DNA of 63,686 nt from an uncultured Alphaproteobacteria bacterium. Its GTDB lineage: Bacteria; Pseudomonadota; Alphaproteobacteria; HIMB59. Location of the stretch: positions 1 to 63,686 of the forward strand of contig CACKFO010000009.1 in NCBI GenBank assembly GCA_902599405.1, written 5' to 3'. The notes under the pieces were generated by a model. That model had not been told where the DNA came from and made no database searches. It saw only the letters and a program-made list of their open reading frames with translations. This document shows positions 34,218 through 43,931 of the stretch, one piece after another. The position numbers were made by a program, and so were the translations under genes. The first letter of the stretch is position 1. Each line of letters begins with the position of its first letter.

Positions 34218-35299
34218 TAACTCATAAACTCACTTTGAAGTGCCTTATCATTTGAACCATCAAAAATTATTTGATTATTATTAAGAGTATCAAATTGAAT
34301 TTGCTCATTAATATTAACTTGTGTGTCACTATCAACTCTAATTTTTATATTTCCAAGTTGAGTTTCAATTGTAAGAATTTTTCTTGAACCTAAATATTCA
34401 ACACCAAACACATTGCCTTTTACGCCATTTTCAGAAACTAATTTTAAATTCTCCGGCCTTACACCTAAAAAATTTTCATTGGAGTCTGTTCCTTCTTTTT
34501 GTTCAGGAATATTTAATGATGAGTCTAATAATTTAATACTTGATTGACTTGGAGAAATTTTTTCATTTATTGGTATAAAGTTCATTCCTGGGGATCCAAT
34601 AAAATTGGCTACAAATTTTGTTTTAGGTTTATTATAAATTACTTTTGGTGAGTCTGCCTGCAACACCACTCCCTCATTCATTACTGCTATTCGATCAGCC
34701 ATCGACATTGCCTCTTGTTGATCGTGTGTTACATAAACTGTCGTTGCATCAATATCATCGTGAAGTTTTCTTAATTCCAAACACATCAATTCTCTAAATT
34801 CTGCATCAAGTGTGCCCAAAGGCTCATCCATTAAAAATGCTTTAGGTCTTCTGACTAGTGCTCTTCCAAGTGCAACACGTTGACGATCACCTCCTGCTAA
34901 AGAGGACACTTTTGATTTTAATAAGTGATCAATTCTGAGAAGCTTTGCAGCTTCCAGAACTTTAGCATCTACTTCGCTTCGTGAGAGCTTTTGCATTTTC
35001 AGTGGGAAAGCCAGATTATTTCTTACATTCATATGCGGATAGAGTGCAAAAAGCTGAAAAACAAAGGCTATATCTCGCTGAGAGGCCCTTAGATAGCCCA
35101 CATCTTCCTTATCCAAATAAATATTTCCAGAAGTTGGTAGCTCCAAACCAGCGATCATTCTCAAAGTGGTAGTTTTTCCACAACCTGAAGGGCCGAGTAA
35201 AACGAAGAATTCTTTATTTTCAATAATAAGATTGGAGTTTTTTACTGCTACGAAATCTCCAAAAGATTTATGTAAATTTTTAATTTCTATTTCTGCCAT
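34217..35299 (-). CDS. CUT1 sugar ABC transporter ATPase (first copy)
   Basis: MalK-type ATPase of 360 residues. Walker A GPSGCGKTT, Q-loop FVFQLFALYPH, Walker B AFLMDEPLGTLD and switch YVTHDQQEA are present; the signature loop is LAGGDRQR instead of LSGGQ, a mild deviation. The frame is open upstream, but ATG 35299 (MAEIEIKNLHKSFG) is the family start and lies 2 bases after the small membrane gene. The C-terminal part is a TOBE-like regulatory domain (GVRPENLKLV). Confidence 0.92.
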   Translation of the reverse strand: MAEIEIKNLHKSFGDFVAVKNSNLIIENKEFFVLLGPSGCGKTTTLRMIAGLELPTSGNIYLDKEDVGYLRASQRDIAFVFQLFALYPHMNVRNNLAFPLKMQKLSRSEVDAKVLEAAKLLRIDHLLKSKVSSLAGGDRQRVALGRALVRRPKAFLMDEPLGTLDAEFRELMCLELRKLHDDIDATTVYVTHDQQEAMSMADRIAVMNEGVVLQADSPKVIYNKPKTKFVANFIGSPGMNFIPINEKISPSQSSIKLLDSSLNIPEQKEGTDSNENFLGVRPENLKLVSENGVKGNVFGVEYLGSRKILTIETQLGNIKIRVDSDTQVNINEQIQFDTLNNNQIIFDGSNDKALQSEFMS

Positions 35300-35301
35300 G
35301 G

Positions 35302-35493
35302 CTAATCTGGGAAATGACTTGTGATCACAAATCCGATAGTTCCCACCAATATAACGATAAAGGAATATGTATACATCCACATAGCAAAAGGCTGCATCAA
35401 CATAAATACGCCCAATAAAATTAAAACAGTTGAAGCATTTTCCCAAATGGATCTTCTAAAAATTCTTCTCAATAAACTTTTTTTCTCAGCCAT
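35302..35493 (-). CDS. Small two-helix membrane protein of the ABC operon
   Basis: A 63-residue protein starting MAEKKSLLRRIFRRS, with a basic N-terminus and two helices (about residues 19-36 and 40-59). A longer frame reaching 35607 lies inside the permease gene and is not used. It shares one base with the permease stop and sits 2 bases before the ATPase. The position resembles the small membrane subunit of glycerol (GlpU-type) ABC operons, though the sequence is not clearly the same family. Confidence 0.75.
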   Translation of the reverse strand: MAEKKSLLRRIFRRSIWENASTVLILLGVFMLMQPFAMWMYTYSFIVILVGTIGFVITSHFPD

Positions 35494-36437
35494 TATTTTC
35501 TTACCGCTCCAAATGTTATTCCCCTTAGAAGATGCTTTCTCAATACAACTGTAAATATCATCACTGGTATTAAAAATAATGTTGTCCCTGCTCCAATAGC
35601 AGGCCAATCAAGACCACCCTCTCCTATAATTGTTGGGATAAATGGTGGTGCAGTTTGCGCATTAAATTGTGTTAGTAAAACAGCGAATGCATATTCATTC
35701 CAAGAGAATATCATGCAGAAAATTGCTGTTGCAGCAATACCTGTAGTTGCTTGCGGAAGAACTACTTTAAAAAATGCTTGCATTCTAGAGTAACCATCTA
35801 TCATCGCAGCCTCCTCATACTCTCTCGGTATCTCATCCATAAACCCTTTTAACAGCCAAACTGATAAACTTAAATTTACAACAGTATACAAAATAATCAT
35901 GCCAACGTGAGTATCACCGAGACCAAGTTTTCTGTACATAATAAATATAGGTACTGCCACTGCTATTGGTGGGAACATTCTCGTAGATAAAATAAAAAAT
36001 AATAAATCATCTTTCAGTGGGACTTTAAATCTTGAAAGAGCGTAGGCAGCTAAGGAGCCTAAAAATACCGAAAAGAACGTTGCACCAAATCCAATTATCA
36101 AAGAATTGGAATACCTCGGTAAAAATTTTGATGGTCCTGTTATGACCATTTCTCTACTGCGAACTAACTCCTCATACCATGTATCTGGTGGTGGAAGAGA
36201 GTCCAAATAATCCTTGGGTTGTCTTGATCGATTTGTAAATAAATTCACATAGCCCTCTAAAGATGGTTCAAAAAAGACCTCTGGAGGGTAAGAAATAGCA
36301 CTATCAACACTTTTAAAGCTTGTAGCAACCATCCATGTGATCGGTATAAGGGTTACGATCATGTAAACGATGATGATAGTGGCAGCTAATTTCCTTGAAA
36401 ATCCTGTTGCCTCTAGTGGTGATCTTGAAGTGTCCAT
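35493..36437 (-). CDS. CUT1 sugar ABC transporter permease (MalG type)
   Basis: Inner-membrane permease of 314 residues with six helices. The EAA loop EYEEAAMIDGYSRMQAFFKVVLP near residue 220 contacts the ATPase. An unusually long periplasmic segment lies between helix 1 and 2 (about residues 35-105). It overlaps the other permease by one base. Substrate specificity is set by the binding protein and is not known. Confidence 0.93.
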   Translation of the reverse strand: MDTSRSPLEATGFSRKLAATIIIVYMIVTLIPITWMVATSFKSVDSAISYPPEVFFEPSLEGYVNLFTNRSRQPKDYLDSLPPPDTWYEELVRSREMVITGPSKFLPRYSNSLIIGFGATFFSVFLGSLAAYALSRFKVPLKDDLLFFILSTRMFPPIAVAVPIFIMYRKLGLGDTHVGMIILYTVVNLSLSVWLLKGFMDEIPREYEEAAMIDGYSRMQAFFKVVLPQATTGIAATAIFCMIFSWNEYAFAVLLTQFNAQTAPPFIPTIIGEGGLDWPAIGAGTTLFLIPVMIFTVVLRKHLLRGITFGAVRK

Positions 36438-37339
36438 TATCGCTCTTTAATTTTGTTCATAACTTTTACATACACATTTCCAAAGCCGAATATGGTGACA
36501 AATAATATTACAGCAAAAGCAGAGCTGTAACCTGTTTTCCATTTTTCAAATGCTTCGCGTTTTAAATTGATTGATGCTAGTTCAGTCGCCGATCCTGGCC
36601 CCCCTGAAGTAAGCTCAGCGACCAGATCAAACATTTTGAAATTCTCGATCCCTCTAAATAATAATGCAAGAAGTAGAAAAGGAAGGACAGATGGCAATGT
36701 TATATGGATAAATTGCTGCCACTTACTAGCCCTGTCAACTTCTGCAGCCTCGTACAAATAATTTGGGATTGATCTTAATCCTGCTAAACAAATTAACATG
36801 GTAAAAGGTGTCCACATCCATGTATCGACAATCACAATTGACCAAGGGGCTAAAGTGCTTGAACCAATCATATCAAAAATACCAAAGTCATAGAAAAAAT
36901 TAACTACGTAATTAAATAAACCTACTTGAGGATTATATAAGTAAGTCCAAAATACACCTACGACTGCAGGTGAAAGCATCATTGGTAAAACTATTAAAGT
37001 AGTGAGTAGTTCATTGCCTTTAAATTTTTTATTTAAAAGAAGAGCAAGACCCAATCCAATTAATGCTTGTAAGACTAATGTCCAACAAACGAAGTGAGCA
37101 GTTATCTGCATCTTTTCCCATATCTCTTCTTTTCCTAAAATCTTTTTATAGTTTTTTAAACCCACAAATTTTACTTCTCTACCTATTTTATTGGCATAAA
37201 AGTTAGTGAATGACATTCTTATGGCATAGATGAGAGGATAAATATTTATAGCAAGTAATAGAATTAAAGTTGGTGCTATAAAAATCCAGGCTATTGCTTT
37301 ATCAGATAAGCCTTTGAACTTTTTAACAGCACTTTTCAT
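36437..37339 (-). CDS. CUT1 sugar ABC transporter permease (MalF type)
   Basis: Inner-membrane permease of 300 residues, six helices starting IAWIFIAPTLILLLAINIYP. The EAA loop is YEAAEVDRASKWQQFIHITLP near residue 195. It is preceded by a hairpin that separates it from the binding-protein gene. It pairs with the adjacent MalG-type permease. Confidence 0.93.
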   Translation of the reverse strand: MKSAVKKFKGLSDKAIAWIFIAPTLILLLAINIYPLIYAIRMSFTNFYANKIGREVKFVGLKNYKKILGKEEIWEKMQITAHFVCWTLVLQALIGLGLALLLNKKFKGNELLTTLIVLPMMLSPAVVGVFWTYLYNPQVGLFNYVVNFFYDFGIFDMIGSSTLAPWSIVIVDTWMWTPFTMLICLAGLRSIPNYLYEAAEVDRASKWQQFIHITLPSVLPFLLLALLFRGIENFKMFDLVAELTSGGPGSATELASINLKREAFEKWKTGYSSAFAVILFVTIFGFGNVYVKVMNKIKER

Positions 37340-37354
37340 ATATGTTTTAGATTG

Positions 37355-37378
37355 AAGGGCGGGATTAATCCCACCCTT
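37355..37378 (-). terminator. Intercistronic hairpin after the binding-protein gene
   Basis: On the minus-strand RNA AAGGGTGGGA pairs with TCCCGCCCTT over a TTAA loop. One pair is G-U on this strand but A-C on the other, which shows which transcript the structure serves. It sits 17 bases after the binding-protein stop with no T-run, so it more likely protects the 3' end or attenuates than fully terminates, giving more binding protein than permease. Confidence 0.7.
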
Positions 37379-37394
37379 TATATTAATTTAGTGA

Positions 37395-38705
37395 TTAAAT
37401 TTTACCGTCGTCTTCGAAGACTTCAGTCCAATCATCAATGATTTTGTCTAATGCGTCTTTTGCAGAGCCTTTTCCATTCACAACGTAGTCATGAATTCTC
37501 TCCTGCATTGGAAGCATTAATTCAACAAATGTAGGCTCTTGCCAAAAGTCTTTGACGATGCCCATTGAGTCAAGGAATCCTTGTGCGTAAACAGCTGAGT
37601 CAACGAAATCAGGTGATCCAAGAACATCCATATGACATGAATATCCTCCTAAATCCCACCATTTTTGTTGAATATCTGGCTTTGCAAACCACTTCATGTA
37701 TTCAAGAGCCAAGTCTTGTTTATCAGAGTAACTCACAACTGAGATACCTTGACCACCAAGAGTAGCTGCACATACGTTTTGACATGGGTTAGCAAAGAAA
37801 CCAGAAACTCTTCCGTCACTGTCTTCTTTAGAAACGCCAGGCCAGAAAGCATACCAGTTCATTTGAAATGCAACCTGTCCTGATTTATATGCATCAAGAT
37901 TTGCGACCATATAAGCATCTGAATGCCCTGGAGGTGCACAATCTTCATACATTTTTCTGTAAAATTCAACAGCTTCTACAGAAGCATCTGAGTTAAAATA
38001 ACCGTCCATCTCGTATGGGTTATCAGGATTTTCGTATTCCATACCCCATGCGTACATGGCTGCTGTTACACCCATGGTAATACCTTCAGATCCACGCTCT
38101 GTATTGATAGCTGCACCGTATCTTACTTGTCCATCAATTTCTCTTCCTTGGAAGAAAGTACACATGTCATATAACTCATCCCAAGTTTTTGGAACACCTA
38201 GATCATATCCATGCTTACTTTTAAATTCAGCTTGAAGCTCTGGTCTATCAAACCAGTCTTTTCGATAAGCCCATGCTAAAGCATCACCCATTGCTGGAAG
38301 AGCGTAATAGTTAGGTGATCCTTTTGGCCATGTTGAATATGCGTAAACAGTTGCTGGGTTAAAATCATCCATTGAAATTCCGTTAGCATCAAAGAAATCA
38401 TTTAACTTAACATAGTGACCATATTCAGCACCTTGTCCAATCCACTGTGAGTCACCAATTAACAAGTCAAAAGTTTTACCTTGGTTATTTAACTCGTTAA
38501 GCATTCTCTCAGCAAAATTTGGCCATGGCACAAATTCGAAGTTCATTTCAACGCCTGTTTCAGCTGTAAATTCTTTACTTAATTCTTGTAATGCATTAGC
38601 AGGATCCCAAGCGGCCCAGCCCAAAGTCAAAGACTCAGATTTAGCATTCAAAGAAAAAAGTAAGGCAAAAACAGGAACTAGAAATACAGATAGTATTTTT
38701 CTCAT
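37395..38705 (-). CDS. CUT1 ABC transporter periplasmic sugar-binding protein
   Basis: Extracellular solute-binding protein family 1, 436 residues. ATG 38705 (MRKILSVFLVPVFALLFSL) gives a Sec signal peptide cut near ALA/NAKSES and is preceded by GGAGGAAT. The mature part begins LTLGWAAWDPANALQELSKEF and has the domain hinge motifs GDALAWAYRKDWF, PKTWDELYDMC and MNWYAFWPG. It has several Cys (FANPCQNVCAA). The ligand is a sugar or polyol; the attached dhaKL hints at a small polyol or ketose, by inference. Confidence 0.93.
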   Translation of the reverse strand: MRKILSVFLVPVFALLFSLNAKSESLTLGWAAWDPANALQELSKEFTAETGVEMNFEFVPWPNFAERMLNELNNQGKTFDLLIGDSQWIGQGAEYGHYVKLNDFFDANGISMDDFNPATVYAYSTWPKGSPNYYALPAMGDALAWAYRKDWFDRPELQAEFKSKHGYDLGVPKTWDELYDMCTFFQGREIDGQVRYGAAINTERGSEGITMGVTAAMYAWGMEYENPDNPYEMDGYFNSDASVEAVEFYRKMYEDCAPPGHSDAYMVANLDAYKSGQVAFQMNWYAFWPGVSKEDSDGRVSGFFANPCQNVCAATLGGQGISVVSYSDKQDLALEYMKWFAKPDIQQKWWDLGGYSCHMDVLGSPDFVDSAVYAQGFLDSMGIVKDFWQEPTFVELMLPMQERIHDYVVNGKGSAKDALDKIIDDWTEVFEDDGKI

Positions 38706-38807
38706 GTTATTATTCCTCCTCTTTAATAACAAAACAGGCTGATTATACAGTCTTTTTACATATTTATAAATGCAGATTATTCATAGTTTTAAAAACATTT
38801 TAAATAG

Positions 38808-38817
38808 CAGTTAACTG
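38808..38817. promoter_or_regulatory. Palindrome between divergent sugar operons
   Basis: CAGTTAACTG is a perfect 10-base palindrome 37 bases ahead of the plus-strand isomerase gene and about 100 bases ahead of the divergent binding-protein gene. It may be an operator for both, but no regulator gene is nearby. Confidence 0.35.
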
Positions 38818-38853
38818 TAATATTATAGTTTGTCGCAGGAGGGGGGTTAAGCG

Positions 38854-39906
38854 ATGTCTATTAAAGGTCCAGCTATATTTTTAGCTCAATTTGCAGGTGA
38901 TGATGCTCCGTTTAACAATTTAGAGAATATCTCAAAATGGGCTAGTGATTTGGGATACTTAGGTATTCAAATACCTAGTTGGGATGAAAGGTTAATTAAT
39001 TTAAAACAGGCATCTGAAAGCAAAGATTACTGTGACGAAATAAAAGGGACTCTTAAAAGTTTTAATTTAAATCTAACTGAGCTATCGACGCATCTCCAAG
39101 GTCAGCTTGTAGCTGTTCATCCTGCATATGACTCAGTATTTGATGGTTTTGCAGCCTCAGAGGTAAGAGGGAATCCATCTGCAAGGCAGCAATGGGCAGT
39201 CGATCAATTAATGATGGCTGCTAAAGCTTCAAAAAATTTTGGATTGACTGAACATGTTACTTTTTCAGGAGCATTGGCTTGGCCATATGTTTATCCATGG
39301 CCTCAAAGACCAGAAGGGTTAGTTGAAACTGCATTTGACGAACTAGCTAAAAGGTGGAAACCAATTCTTAATGAATTTGATGAGTGTGGGGTGAATTTGT
39401 GTTATGAAATTCATCCAGGCGAGGATCTTTTTGATGGAATAACTTTTGAAATGTTTTTAGATAAAGTAGGTAATCATGAGCGCTGCAACATGTTATATGA
39501 TCCAAGCCACTTTGTTTTGCAACATTTAGATTATTTGCAGCATATTGATATTTATCACGAGAAAATAAAAATGTTTCATGTCAAAGATGCAGAACTCAAT
39601 CCCACTGGTAAACAAGGGGTCTATAGTGGATTTCAATCTTGGAAGAACAGAGCAGGTCGATTTAGGTCTTTAGGAGATGGGCAAGTAGATTTCAAGTCAA
39701 TTTTCTCCAAACTTACTACTTACGGCTTTGATGGATGGGCTGTTTTAGAATGGGAGTGTGCTTTGAAACACCCTGGAGACGGAGCTAAAGAGGGTTCTGT
39801 ATTTATTAAAGATCATCTAATTAGAGTGACCGAGAATGCTTTCGATGATTTTGCCGATGCTGGCACTGATCAAGATGCAAACAAAAAAATGCTTGGAATT
39901 GAATGA
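38854..39906 (+). CDS. Sugar phosphate isomerase/epimerase-like TIM barrel protein
   Basis: A 350-residue xylose-isomerase-like barrel (AP endonuclease 2 superfamily). The metal-binding positions fit CYEIHPGEDLFDG, NMLYDPSHFVLQ, KMFHVKDAELNP and WAVLEWECALKHP. It is preceded by a strong GGAGGGGGG-type Shine-Dalgarno. It is paired with the Gfo/Idh/MocA dehydrogenase 4 bases downstream, an arrangement seen in inositol-like and 3-keto-sugar pathways. The substrate is unknown. Confidence 0.9.
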   Translation: MSIKGPAIFLAQFAGDDAPFNNLENISKWASDLGYLGIQIPSWDERLINLKQASESKDYCDEIKGTLKSFNLNLTELSTHLQGQLVAVHPAYDSVFDGFAASEVRGNPSARQQWAVDQLMMAAKASKNFGLTEHVTFSGALAWPYVYPWPQRPEGLVETAFDELAKRWKPILNEFDECGVNLCYEIHPGEDLFDGITFEMFLDKVGNHERCNMLYDPSHFVLQHLDYLQHIDIYHEKIKMFHVKDAELNPTGKQGVYSGFQSWKNRAGRFRSLGDGQVDFKSIFSKLTTYGFDGWAVLEWECALKHPGDGAKEGSVFIKDHLIRVTENAFDDFADAGTDQDANKKMLGIE

Positions 39907-39910
39907 TAAA

Positions 39911-41068
39911 ATGACCAAAAAATTAAAATTAGGAATGGTTGGTGGCGGCTCAGGAGCATTTATTGGAGAGGTTCACCGTATTGCATCTAGAATTGATGAC
40001 CGCTTTGAACTGGTCGCTGGTGCCTTTTCATCTAATCCTGAAAAAGCTCAAGCCTCTGGAAGAGATATTGGAATAGCAGATGAAAGGAATTATAAGGACT
40101 ACCTTGAAATGGTCGAAAAAGAATTGATCAGAGAGGATAAAATAGATGCTGTAGCCATAGTGACACCAAATCATATGCACCATCCGATCGCTAAAGCTTT
40201 CATGGAGAAAGGCTTTAACATAATTTGTGACAAACCCCTCGCCATGAATGTTAATCAATGTGAGGAACTAATAAAATGTAAAAAAGACAATAATGTTCTT
40301 TTTGCTTTAACTCATAACTACACTGGTTATCCCATGATTAGGAATGCCAGAGCTCTTTGTAAGAGAGGTGACTTAGGTGAAATAAGAGTAATTCAAGCAG
40401 AGTATGCTCAAGATTGGCTGACCGAAGATTTAGAAAATAGAATTAATGATGGGGGAAACAAACAGGCCTCTTGGAGAACTGATCCTAATCAATCAGGTGC
40501 TGGTGGATGTATTGGTGACATTGGAACTCATGCTTACAATCTTATTAGGTTTATAACTGATCTTAATACAGAGGAGATATCTGCAGAGTTAACATCTTTT
40601 GTACCTGGGAGAAAATTAGATGATAATGCTCAAATATCGATACGATTTAAAGGAGGAGCAAAAGGTACTATTTGGTCTTCTCAAGTAGCCCCAGGAAATG
40701 AAAATCATTTACAAATAAGAATTTACGGCAACAAGGCCGGACTAGAATGGTGCCAAGAAGATCCAAATTACCTTTACTTTACAAAATTTGGAAAACCCAA
40801 ACAAAAAATTACAAGGGGTGGATCAGGTGCTATGAGCGATGCAGGAGATGTTACTAGAATTCCTGCTGGACACCCCGAGGGATATTTAGAGGGCTTTGCA
40901 AATATATATACAGATGTAGCTAATGCACTAATTGATCAGAAAAATGGCAAATTTAATGAGGAAAATCACCATTTTCCAAGTGTAGAAGATGGACTTGAAG
41001 GTATTAAATTTATCGAAAGGTCAATCGCCTCTAGCTCATCAAATTCAAGCTGGGTAAGTTTCAATTAA
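39911..41068 (+). CDS. Gfo/Idh/MocA family sugar dehydrogenase
   Basis: A 385-residue NAD(P)-dependent oxidoreductase. The ATG at 39911 (MTKKLKLGMVGGGSGAFIG) starts the Rossmann fold; an upstream start inside the previous gene is rejected. The dinucleotide-associated motif is CDKPLAMN (usual EKP), and GDIGTHAYNLIRF holds the catalytic His. Probable oxidation of a sugar or inositol-like ring together with the adjacent isomerase. It overlaps the convergent aldo/keto reductase by 4 bases. Confidence 0.93.
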   Translation: MTKKLKLGMVGGGSGAFIGEVHRIASRIDDRFELVAGAFSSNPEKAQASGRDIGIADERNYKDYLEMVEKELIREDKIDAVAIVTPNHMHHPIAKAFMEKGFNIICDKPLAMNVNQCEELIKCKKDNNVLFALTHNYTGYPMIRNARALCKRGDLGEIRVIQAEYAQDWLTEDLENRINDGGNKQASWRTDPNQSGAGGCIGDIGTHAYNLIRFITDLNTEEISAELTSFVPGRKLDDNAQISIRFKGGAKGTIWSSQVAPGNENHLQIRIYGNKAGLEWCQEDPNYLYFTKFGKPKQKITRGGSGAMSDAGDVTRIPAGHPEGYLEGFANIYTDVANALIDQKNGKFNEENHHFPSVEDGLEGIKFIERSIASSSSNSSWVSFN

Positions 41069-42018
41069 TTCCAACTTAGTTTTTTACGTGTTTCCCAATA
41101 ATCTTGAGTGGACAGGCTAAAAGACTCAAGAGAGGGCAATTCGGTATCTATTTTTTCAAGACAAGTTAAATTTTCATCCAACTGTTTGATTGTTGATGCT
41201 CCTGTTAGACAAATTTTAACAAACGGTAGTTGATAAACCCAGAGATAAGACAATTGCTCCAAAGTTAAATCCATAGATGAGGCAACTGACTTTAATTCTT
41301 TAATTTTATTTTGATGAAATTCTTTATTTGAATTAGTTAGTCTTCCATTTGAGAAAATCTCTTTTGCAATTACATTTATCTTTTTTTCAGATACTTCTTT
41401 TAAAATGGAAATACAAGATTGGTCAAAGATATTAATGGTCGTTTGTAAATAAGAAAATAGATTAAGTTTTTCATTCTTAATTAAAAGGTCATTAATAGTT
41501 TTCTCTTGATCTGGGCCACTTGTTGAGATTCCTATTTCTATTCCATTTTTCTTTATTGTCTCAAGCTCCTTTAGAACATTAATATCATCTAAGACTTTAC
41601 TTTCTGAATTGACAGAATGAATGTGGTAAAGATCAATACTTTTTCCTAAATTAAGTCTTGTCTCCACCCATTGTTGTTTTAAAAATTCAACTGAGTGATC
41701 TTTTCTTTCGTGTTGATCTGCCTGAACTTCCCAATTTGCTAAATATTCATAGCCCCACTTAGACCCCACAAAACCATCAAATTGTTTTTGAGCTCTAATC
41801 CAACTAGATAAAAATTCCTCAGCATCTCCATATACCCTTGCCGCATCGAAATATCGAATACCTCTCTTGTAAGCATGACTAAGTACTTCGTGACAATGAG
41901 ATCTCATAGAATTTTTTGATATGTCGCTGCCTAAATCTGAACTATGACCAATGTTTATATATCCGGGCCTCCCAAGAGAAGCCAATCCTAGGCCTATTTT
42001 ATTGTCTAATTTAAACAA
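41065..42018 (-). CDS. Aldo/keto reductase
   Basis: A 317-residue NAD(P)H-dependent barrel oxidoreductase. The catalytic tetrad is visible as Asp and Tyr in YFDAARVYG, Lys in FVGSKWGYE and His in LYHIHS. The C-terminal cofactor loop ICLTGASTIKQLDENL is typical. It overlaps the HAD gene by 8 bases. Relatives act on sugar aldehydes or lactones such as fucose-pathway or galactose intermediates; which one is not known. Confidence 0.9.
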   Translation of the reverse strand: MFKLDNKIGLGLASLGRPGYINIGHSSDLGSDISKNSMRSHCHEVLSHAYKRGIRYFDAARVYGDAEEFLSSWIRAQKQFDGFVGSKWGYEYLANWEVQADQHERKDHSVEFLKQQWVETRLNLGKSIDLYHIHSVNSESKVLDDINVLKELETIKKNGIEIGISTSGPDQEKTINDLLIKNEKLNLFSYLQTTINIFDQSCISILKEVSEKKINVIAKEIFSNGRLTNSNKEFHQNKIKELKSVASSMDLTLEQLSYLWVYQLPFVKICLTGASTIKQLDENLTCLEKIDTELPSLESFSLSTQDYWETRKKLSWN

Positions 42019-42616
42019 TTATATGATTTGCTATTTGACTTTTTATTGTCAGTGGGTCAGTTAAATGAATAGTTTGAAAGCCAAGTGATTGCGCCGCCTC
42101 AATATTTTCAATACGATCATCAATGAAAAGAGTTTGTTCAGGTGTTAAATTAAATCTTGAAATCGCTAATTTATAAATTTCAGGGTCTGGTTTTACTAAA
42201 AACTCTCTACCAGAGATAATTTTATCATCAAATTCTTTCAAGAATGGGTGTTGATCTTCCATACCCTCATAAGTCTCATCTGACCAGTTTGACAAGACAT
42301 AGCAGGGATAACCACTTGATTTTATTTTTCGAAAAATATCAACTGTATCTTGATAAACCCCGTTAACCATATTCCTGTGATTTGGATAATATTGCTTTAT
42401 TTCATTCTCATAATTAGGGAAGTTTTTTATTGCATCTTTTACTGCGTCATCAATTTTTACTCCAGCATCGCATCTCATATCTAAATGAGGGAACGCGATT
42501 GTATTCATAAAATATTCTCTTTTAGTTTGATCAGGAATGATATTTTTAAATACATAATGTGGATCCCAATCAAAAAAAACATTACCTAAATCAAATAGAA
42601 ATTTTGTAATTTTCAT
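42011..42616 (-). CDS. HAD superfamily phosphatase
   Basis: A 201-residue HAD subfamily IA hydrolase. Motif I is FLFDLGNVFFDWDP with the nucleophile Asp, motif II CYVLSNWSDE, motif III Lys in LVKPDPEIYK and motif IV FIDDRIENIEAA. ATG 42616 (MKITKF), 4 bases after the xylA stop, is preferred over a TTG at 42631. Probably a sugar-phosphate or phosphoglycolate-type phosphatase. Confidence 0.9.
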   Translation of the reverse strand: MKITKFLFDLGNVFFDWDPHYVFKNIIPDQTKREYFMNTIAFPHLDMRCDAGVKIDDAVKDAIKNFPNYENEIKQYYPNHRNMVNGVYQDTVDIFRKIKSSGYPCYVLSNWSDETYEGMEDQHPFLKEFDDKIISGREFLVKPDPEIYKLAISRFNLTPEQTLFIDDRIENIEAAQSLGFQTIHLTDPLTIKSQIANHIIV

Positions 42617-42620
42617 CGAC

Positions 42621-43928
42621 TCAATCGACAAAAGAATTAATTAGATTTTCAAGATATTCTTGGCGACCAGACTTTGGTTGAGGGTTTATATTTTTAGCAA
42701 TTACATTTTTATGAATATCTTCAAGAGACATTGAAGTCATGAGTTGTTTTTCAGATGCCCACTGTTCATATCTTTGTTTTAAAAAATTTTCATAACTACC
42801 ATCATTAATCATTTTTTCAACAGCAATAAGAGTTCTAGCACAAGTATCCATAGAGCCAATATGTGCATAGAATAGATCCTCAGGATCTATTGATTGTCTT
42901 CTAATCTTAGCATCCATGTTAAGACCTCCTGAGGAAAAACCACCATTTTTAAAAATGTAGTAAAAAGGCAAAACTAATTCTTCAACATTGTTTGGGAATT
43001 GGTCTGTGTCCCATCCTACTAAATAGTCTCCTCTGTTAATATCAATACTCCCAAAGATGTCATTGGAAAGTGCATATGCAATCTCGTGCTCGAATGAATG
43101 TTTTGCTAAAATAGCGTGATTTTGTTCGATATTTAGCTTGAATTCTCTTTCTAAACCATATTTTTGAAGAAATGCAAAAACATTAGCAGAGTCAAAATCA
43201 TATTGATGTTTCGTTGGCTCATGGGGTTTAGGCTCAATCAGAAGTAAACCCTTGAAACCAATTTTGTGCTTATGCTCAGCTACCATGTTCAAAAATCTAC
43301 CAAGCTGATCATATTCTTGTTTCATATTAGTATTTAGAATTGTTTCGTAACCCTCTCTGCCTCCCCATAAAACATAATTTTGTCCACCTAAAAACATTGT
43401 ATTTTCCATACACATCTTCACTTGAGCAGCTGCATACTGAAAAACATCAGGATCAGGATTAGTAGCAGCACCAGACATGTACCTGCGATGGCTGAATAAA
43501 TTTGCTGTTCCCCAAAGAAGTTTTACTTTACTTGTTTCAAGTTTTTTTGAAATTTCATCAACAATAGTTTTTTGAATTTTTTCTGTCTCTGAAAAACTTT
43601 CACCCTCTGGAGCAATATCTACATCATGAAAACAGAAATATGGTATTCCTAATTTTTCAAAAAATTCGAATGCATTATTGAGCTTATCTTTTGCTTGTTC
43701 TATTTTATCTCCTGATTCCATCCATGGTCTTAAAAAAGTCTGTCCTCCAAAAGGGTCACCCCCCGGCCAATTAAAGGTGTGCCAGTAACATACTGCCATT
43801 CTCAGATGTTCCTCTAATGTTTTTCCTAAAATTTTTTTATTAGCATCATAAAATTTAAATGAAAGTGGATTTGTGGAGTCTCTACCTTCATATTTAATCG
43901 TAGGTATATCTTTGAAATAGTCAGACAT
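42621..43928 (-). CDS. xylA: Xylose isomerase
   Basis: Class II xylose isomerase of 435 residues, converting D-xylose to D-xylulose with two divalent metals. It has [16 protein letters not shown] near residue 48, the catalytic His in [30 protein letters not shown] with metal-binding Glu, NIEQNHA and [19 protein letters not shown]. No xylulokinase is seen nearby. It is followed directly by the HAD and aldo/keto genes. Confidence 0.96.
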   Translation of the reverse strand: MSDYFKDIPTIKYEGRDSTNPLSFKFYDANKKILGKTLEEHLRMAVCYWHTFNWPGGDPFGGQTFLRPWMESGDKIEQAKDKLNNAFEFFEKLGIPYFCFHDVDIAPEGESFSETEKIQKTIVDEISKKLETSKVKLLWGTANLFSHRRYMSGAATNPDPDVFQYAAAQVKMCMENTMFLGGQNYVLWGGREGYETILNTNMKQEYDQLGRFLNMVAEHKHKIGFKGLLLIEPKPHEPTKHQYDFDSANVFAFLQKYGLEREFKLNIEQNHAILAKHSFEHEIAYALSNDIFGSIDINRGDYLVGWDTDQFPNNVEELVLPFYYIFKNGGFSSGGLNMDAKIRRQSIDPEDLFYAHIGSMDTCARTLIAVEKMINDGSYENFLKQRYEQWASEKQLMTSMSLEDIHKNVIAKNINPQPKSGRQEYLENLINSFVD

Positions 43929-43931
43929 AAA

